Under the pieces are notes generated by a model. The model was not told the origin of the DNA. It did not search any database and saw only the letters and a program-made list of their open reading frames with translations. The position numbers and the translations under genes are program-made. Below are positions 6,031-8,760 of a stretch of DNA of 8,760 nucleotides, in pieces; within the stretch, counting starts at the first letter, position 1; every line of letters begins with the position of its first letter. This stretch comes from Streptosporangiaceae bacterium (GTDB lineage: Bacteria > Actinomycetota > Actinomycetes > Streptosporangiales > Streptosporangiaceae): the NCBI GenBank assembly GCA_030040815.1, contig JASHSZ010000708.1, positions 1-8,760 on the forward strand, written 5' to 3'.

Positions 6031-6973
6031 CGGGTATCAGGATCATCTTTCCGCCTGCGTGCCCGCTCTCGCCGAGTTCATGTGCCCGGGCCGCCTGATC
6101 CAGCGGCAGCATCCTGGCGATCGGCTGCCGCAATGTGCCAGCCGAGGCAAGCGCCGCGAGCGCGTCCATGCCGGTGCGGTCTGGCTCGACAAGGATGCCG
6201 GTGATGCGGACGCGTCCGGCGGCTGCGGCGCGCAGCGGCGGCAGGTCGCCGGCGCTTGGCACGCTGATCAGCAGGCCGCCGTCGCGCAGGACGGGCAGGG
6301 AGGATATGCCGACTGCACCGCCGACCAGGTCCAGCACCACGTCGATGCCGGCGACCTCGTCAGCGATGTCGGTGCTGGTGTAGTCGATCGGCTGATCGAC
6401 GCCCAGCTCGGCGAGAAACGCCTGGTCACCCGGTCCAGCCGTGCCAATCACGAAGGCACCGGCATGCTTGGCGATCTGCACGGCCAGGGTGCCGACACCG
6501 CCTGCGGCCGCCTGGATCAGCACCCGGTCACCTGCCTTGACGGCGGCGGTGTCGATCAGGCTCTGCCGTGCGATCAACCCCGCGAGCGGCAGCCCGGCCG
6601 CGCCAGCATCATCCAGTGACTCCGGTGTCGCCGCCAGTTGGCGGGACGGGCAGGTGACGTACTCGGCGTACGCGCCGGCCTGGCGGGGAAACCACGGCAT
6701 CCCGAAAACCCGGTCCCCCACCGCAAACCTGGTCACGCCCTCGCCCAGTGCCTCCACCACGCCGGCGACATCCCAGCCCAGGATGAATGGCGGCGCGCCG
6801 AGGCGGCCGCCGTCCGCCCTCGTCTTCCAGTCCACCGGGTTCACTCCCGCAGCCAGGACGCGGACCAGCACCTCGGTGCCACCAGGCTCGGGCCGCGGCA
6901 CGGTCACCGTATGCAGCACATCCGGAGGACCCAGCCTGTCCTGGCTTACCGCGCGCATGGTCTTGTCCAGCAC
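6011..6973 (-). CDS. zinc-independent MDR oxidoreductase (quinone-oxidoreductase-like, NADPH-dependent)
   Basis: This 320-aa protein of the medium-chain dehydrogenase/reductase superfamily has an N-terminal GroES-like domain (VLVRVLAAGVNPVDWKTR, then PFILGWDVAGVVEALG) and a Rossmann domain with AAAGGVGTLAVQ at about residues 155-166, typical of NADPH binding. It has only a single cysteine and none of the structural zinc cysteines, so it belongs with zinc-free quinone reductases and enoyl-reductase-like enzymes. The GTG at 6973 is preferred because GGAG lies five bases upstream; the ATG at 6958 would shorten it by five residues, and the longer upstream frame lacks support. It is monocistronic or leads the small ORF at 5722-6030, and a hairpin at 7055-7080 separates it from the gene upstream. 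The substrate is unknown; a link to hydroxyproline catabolism is not evident. Confidence 0.87.
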   Translation of the reverse strand: MLDKTMRAVSQDRLGPPDVLHTVTVPRPEPGGTEVLVRVLAAGVNPVDWKTRADGGRLGAPPFILGWDVAGVVEALGEGVTRFAVGDRVFGMPWFPRQAGAYAEYVTCPSRQLAATPESLDDAGAAGLPLAGLIARQSLIDTAAVKAGDRVLIQAAAGGVGTLAVQIAKHAGAFVIGTAGPGDQAFLAELGVDQPIDYTSTDIADEVAGIDVVLDLVGGAVGISSLPVLRDGGLLISVPSAGDLPPLRAAAAGRVRITGILVEPDRTGMDALAALASAGTLRQPIARMLPLDQAARAHELGESGHAGGKMILIPDGAHED

Positions 6974-6978
6974 CGTTT

Positions 6979-6982
6979 CTCC
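6979..6982 (-). promoter_or_regulatory. ribosome binding site favouring the GTG start of the MDR oxidoreductase
   Basis: GGAG on the minus strand ends five bases before the GTG at 6971-6973. The internal ATG at 6958 lacks a comparable site, so GTG is the better supported start. Confidence 0.55.
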
Positions 6983-7054
6983 GTCCTGCCAGTGCCTGCC
7001 CTGCGAGCCCGAGACCCGGCGCGCCGGTTCCGCCAGGTCCACCGCACCTCGAAG

Positions 7055-7080
7055 AGGGTCGGCCCTTCGGGGCCGGCCCT
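7055..7080 (-). terminator. strong GC hairpin, likely terminator of the DUF1269 gene
   Basis: Two 11-base arms (7055-7065 and 7070-7080) enclose a four-base loop, TTCG on the plus strand. One position is imperfect: U-G wobble in plus-strand RNA, C-A mismatch in minus-strand RNA. It lies ten bases beyond the stop of the 7090-7509 gene and upstream of the MDR start, so it fits as an intrinsic terminator. It has no T-tract, as is common in actinomycetes. In plus-strand RNA the loop would be the very stable C(UUCG)G tetraloop. Confidence 0.6.
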
Positions 7081-7089
7081 AGCGCTGAG

Positions 7090-7509
7090 TCATCCTGGGC
7101 CCTGTTGAGCTTGTCTGATCATCGCCCGCAGGCGGTCCTGATCAGGCACCGACAGGTCGCTGCGGATTAGCTCCATGCCACTCCCCTGGAAGGCCTTCGC
7201 CACCTCGTCGATGACCGCGCGGGCACTGAGCAGCACGACTGCCGAGGTTCCAGGCATCAGGTCAGTCTTGACAGTCTCGATCATGGAGTCGTCGATGGTC
7301 TCATGCCGAACTTTGCGCATGAGCGCGGAAACCATGCCGCCTTGTTCGGTTACGTGATCGTAGACAGTGGGCTGGCCCGCATACTCAGGCCAGCGGATGA
7401 CCGTGACGTCCTGCACTTCTATCAGATCCTGCGCGTCCAGCGCCTTCAGCTTGAGAACTGCGCCGTCGGCCCCTTCGGTCCCGGCAAATCGCCACGCCGT
7501 TGTTGGCAT
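7090..7509 (-). CDS. DUF1269-type protein, short form without the glycine-rich membrane segment
   Basis: This 139-aa protein resembles the DUF1269 family. The N-terminal part TAWRFAGTEGADGAVLKLK with LIEVQDVTVIRWPE (about residues 4-42) and the C-terminal part MPGTSAVVLLSARAVIDEVAKAF with GMELIRSDLS (85-120) are typical. Between them family members usually carry a glycine-rich hydrophobic, probably membrane-associated stretch. Here residues 50-80 are short and polar (DHVTEQGGMVSALMRKVRHE, then IDDSMIETVK), so this version should be soluble. The ATG at 7509 is preceded by GGGAGG about nine bases away. The gene is followed by a hairpin terminator, so it looks monocistronic, and it diverges from the plus-strand gene at 7985. 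The family has no firm biochemical role that I can state. Confidence 0.78.
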   Translation of the reverse strand: MPTTAWRFAGTEGADGAVLKLKALDAQDLIEVQDVTVIRWPEYAGQPTVYDHVTEQGGMVSALMRKVRHETIDDSMIETVKTDLMPGTSAVVLLSARAVIDEVAKAFQGSGMELIRSDLSVPDQDRLRAMIRQAQQGPG

Positions 7510-7833
7510 AGCACGCTCCCTCCCCGCCGGCTGACCAGGGCCGGTTCCCCTGGGACACTCCCGGAGCGCCGCAGAGAACCACCGCTCATGCGGTTTGCCG
7601 ACATGCCGGACTAGATCAATCGTTAGCTCGCACGTTCCCCCTGATCCGCGCCGTGCGCACCACCCTCCGTGGGTGATTCGTCTGCTGTGTGACCAAGCGG
7701 AGTGATGCCTGCCACCTGCAGCCGAAGTCGATACGCGCGCAGGCTAGTCCGACGGGTAATCCGGCCGCACGTAGGCGACCATCCGGACCACCGGCTGACG
7801 CAGTTCTGGCGTTAAGCGCTCCCCACGACCCGC

Positions 7834-7861
7834 GGCTCCACCTTGCTAATGAGGTGGAGCC
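7834..7861. repeat. perfect 10-bp inverted repeat (stem-loop, 8-base loop)
   Basis: GGCTCCACCT (7834-7843) is exactly complementary to AGGTGGAGCC (7852-7861) around the loop TGCTAATG. There is no T-tract on either side. Because both flanking genes point away from it, it cannot terminate either of them. It could be an operator, the 3' hairpin of an unannotated small RNA, or a structured leader element. Confidence 0.7.
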
Positions 7862-7924
7862 TCAGGCCGGCAGTTCAGACCGCCGAGTGGCCCTCAGCCC
7901 GGTGCCGACGCCGCGCTCTCGCAA

Positions 7925-7978
7925 CGCCGTCCGGGCCCGGCCCGCCAGGCCGGTACCCTGCCGGTCGCCCGGACGGCG
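7925..7978 (+). repeat. 12-bp perfect inverted repeat just before the start of the membrane-protein gene
   Basis: CGCCGTCCGGGC (7925-7936) is exactly complementary to GCCCGGACGGCG (7967-7978), with 30 bases between. An inner five-base pairing, CCGGC (7937-7941) with GCCGG (7960-7964), extends the stem with a two-base bulge. The structure ends six bases before the ATG at 7985 and covers the place where a ribosome binding site should be. It could hide the start in mRNA or act as a DNA site. Confidence 0.65.
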
Positions 7979-7984
7979 GCAGCC

Positions 7985-8497
7985 ATGATGCAGAGCGTGT
8001 GGGCCGACGCGCCCGCTGTGCTCATTGATTACGTCAGGTTGGTTGTCGAGAGGCTGCGTCGCAGGGTCACCTTACTGGCGGGCGTCCTCCTTGTTGGTGC
8101 CGGTGCCTTCCGCCTCTACTGGTCCGACGCCGTCGCACGCACGGGATCGTGGTCACAAAACACATTCGACGCCTTCGGCGTTGGTCTTGTCATTGGCGGC
8201 GTGGTGGATGTGTCAGCAGTCTCGCTGCTGAACGAGGCCGCCGTGCGGAACCGGTATAACCGCGAGGCCGACGACCTGATTCATGAGGCGGGCCCCTTTC
8301 TCTCGGCACCATACTTGGAGCCGACCACAGAGTTCGGGGACGTGTACAGACGGGCTGTCGCGATGCCACGGGATCGCGGACGTTTGCTTGATCGGTATGC
8401 GCGCCTAGATCTTCAAGATGTTGTGCGTAAGGGACGAACGGTCTTCGCAGACTCAGTTCCGGAGGCAGCCGACCCGGAGGATGAGGGCGCCTCGTAG
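7985..8497 (+). CDS. small two-helix membrane protein, unknown function
   Basis: The product is 170 aa. A basic segment (VVERLRRR, residues 20-27) precedes a first hydrophobic helix (about 28-45), and a second lies at about 62-82 (FGVGLVIGGVVDVSAVSLL). The rest (about 85-170) is a polar, charged, probably helical tail ending in an acidic run, PEAADPEDEGAS. By the positive-inside rule, a hairpin with both ends in the cytoplasm is plausible. The start is uncertain: tandem ATGs at 7985 and 7988 have no Shine-Dalgarno, and a strong inverted repeat ends just before them. I do not recognise the family and see no catalytic or binding motif. It lies 71 bp upstream of an alpha/beta hydrolase gene on the same strand, which has its own Shine-Dalgarno. 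Confidence 0.72.
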   Translation: MMQSVWADAPAVLIDYVRLVVERLRRRVTLLAGVLLVGAGAFRLYWSDAVARTGSWSQNTFDAFGVGLVIGGVVDVSAVSLLNEAAVRNRYNREADDLIHEAGPFLSAPYLEPTTEFGDVYRRAVAMPRDRGRLLDRYARLDLQDVVRKGRTVFADSVPEAADPEDEGAS

Positions 8498-8559
8498 ACC
8501 GGGCTCATCTGCGGCCCGAAATCGGCTGCGCGATCAGCTCGCCGGTACCGCGATATCCA

Positions 8560-8564
8560 GGAGG
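8560..8564 (+). promoter_or_regulatory. ribosome binding site of the alpha/beta hydrolase gene
   Basis: GGAGG lies four bases before the ATG at 8569. This supports the start of the truncated hydrolase gene, too short within the window to be judged by length. Confidence 0.65.
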
Positions 8565-8568
8565 CCGA

Positions 8569-8760
8569 ATGCCGGTTGTTGAGCGCGATGGTGCTGACTT
8601 GTTCTACCAGGTCGAGGGCCAAGGCCCGCCGCTTCTGCTGATCAACGGCCTGGGACACCCAAGCGATATGTGGTGGCGCGTGCTGCCATGGCTCACTCCG
8701 CACGTCACGACCATCCGGTTCGACAACCGTGGCGTCGGACGCACCGGCACCGGCGCCGAA
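8569..8760 (+). CDS. alpha/beta hydrolase, N-terminal part, cut by the window edge
   Basis: The first 64 codons are present and the frame stays open to the last base. The peptide begins with a beta-hairpin typical of the fold (MPVVERDGADLFYQVEGQG), then LLLINGLGHPSDMWW, where NGLG stands at the usual HG oxyanion-hole position, and then the strand and turn TIRFDNRGVGRTG, a hallmark of alpha/beta hydrolases. The nucleophile elbow, acid and histidine lie beyond the window, so the activity (esterase, lactonase, epoxide hydrolase or haloperoxidase-like) cannot be told. A GGAGG four bases upstream supports the ATG. It could be transcribed with the membrane-protein gene 71 bp upstream. Confidence 0.83.
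   Translation, partial: MPVVERDGADLFYQVEGQGPPLLLINGLGHPSDMWWRVLPWLTPHVTTIRFDNRGVGRTGTGAE

Larger units (their letters stand above)
7510..7984. other. gene-free divergent intergenic region
   Basis: These 475 bases separate the minus-strand DUF1269 gene from the plus-strand membrane-protein gene. No convincing coding frame is present: the plus-strand open frame from 7689 encodes an Arg/Pro-rich string with no Shine-Dalgarno. No tRNA T-loop or cloverleaf and no tandem repeats were seen. It should contain both divergent promoters, but I could not pick clear -35/-10 pairs. It holds two perfect inverted repeats (7834-7861 and 7925-7978) and a weak five-base hairpin, CACCC/GGGTG, near 7662-7677. 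Confidence 0.6.

Noticed and set aside
5942..6619. Plus-strand open frame (225 codons) opposite the MDR gene
   Set aside because: Mirrors the oxidoreductase codons; no family-like sequence, and the minus-strand frame is clearly an MDR enzyme.
7510..7984. tRNA, CRISPR array or insertion sequence in the intergenic region
   Set aside because: No cloverleaf or T-loop, no regularly spaced repeats, and no transposase frame or terminal repeats with target duplication.
7689..7988. Plus-strand open frame of 99 codons in the divergent region
   Set aside because: Arg/Pro/Ala-rich with no Shine-Dalgarno; it runs through both inverted repeats and overlaps the next gene's start. Probably chance in GC-rich DNA.
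8413..8703. Minus-strand open frame across the membrane-protein 3' end and the hydrolase start
   Set aside because: Overlaps two better-supported genes on the plus strand and shows no domain or ribosome site.

Overview
The window is very GC-rich DNA, roughly 70% by eye. It has GTG starts, genes that overlap by 1-8 bp, and GC-rich hairpins without T-tracts, which points to an actinomycete (Actinomycetota). The genus cannot be told from the sequence alone.

The left two thirds (1-5675, minus strand) is one tightly packed catabolic operon that matches the known bacterial trans-4-hydroxy-L-proline pathway. In transcription order it encodes: a DapA-family deaminase (5675->4773), a proline-racemase-family 4-hydroxyproline 2-epimerase (4759->3758), a GntR/FCD regulator (3758->3066), and three subunits of a D-hydroxyproline dehydrogenase. 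Those subunits are a DAO-type flavoprotein (3069->1918), an 84-aa [2Fe-2S] protein (1921->1667) and a second flavoprotein with a C-terminal BFD-like [2Fe-2S] domain (1674->229). Last comes the N-terminus of an aldehyde dehydrogenase, probably alpha-ketoglutarate semialdehyde dehydrogenase, which starts at a GTG (232) and runs off the left edge. The inferred route is L-Hyp -> cis-4-hydroxy-D-proline -> pyrroline-4-hydroxy-2-carboxylate -> alpha-ketoglutarate semialdehyde -> alpha-ketoglutarate. No transporter gene lies in the window. Just upstream of the deaminase a near-palindrome around TGTACA sits between weak -35 and -10 candidates and is a plausible operator for the GntR protein.

The middle (5722-7509, also minus strand) holds a small unrecognised ORF, a zinc-independent quinone-oxidoreductase-like MDR enzyme, a strong hairpin that likely terminates the next gene upstream, and a short DUF1269-type protein that lacks the usual glycine-rich membrane segment.

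The right end has a gene-free divergent region (7510-7984) with two perfect inverted repeats. It is followed on the plus strand by a small two-helix membrane protein of unknown function and the first 64 codons of an alpha/beta hydrolase.

The operon is a recognisable pathway, not a new system. The less explained items are the inverted repeats in 7510-7984, the small membrane protein beside them, the orphan ORF at 5722-6030 and the putative operator.
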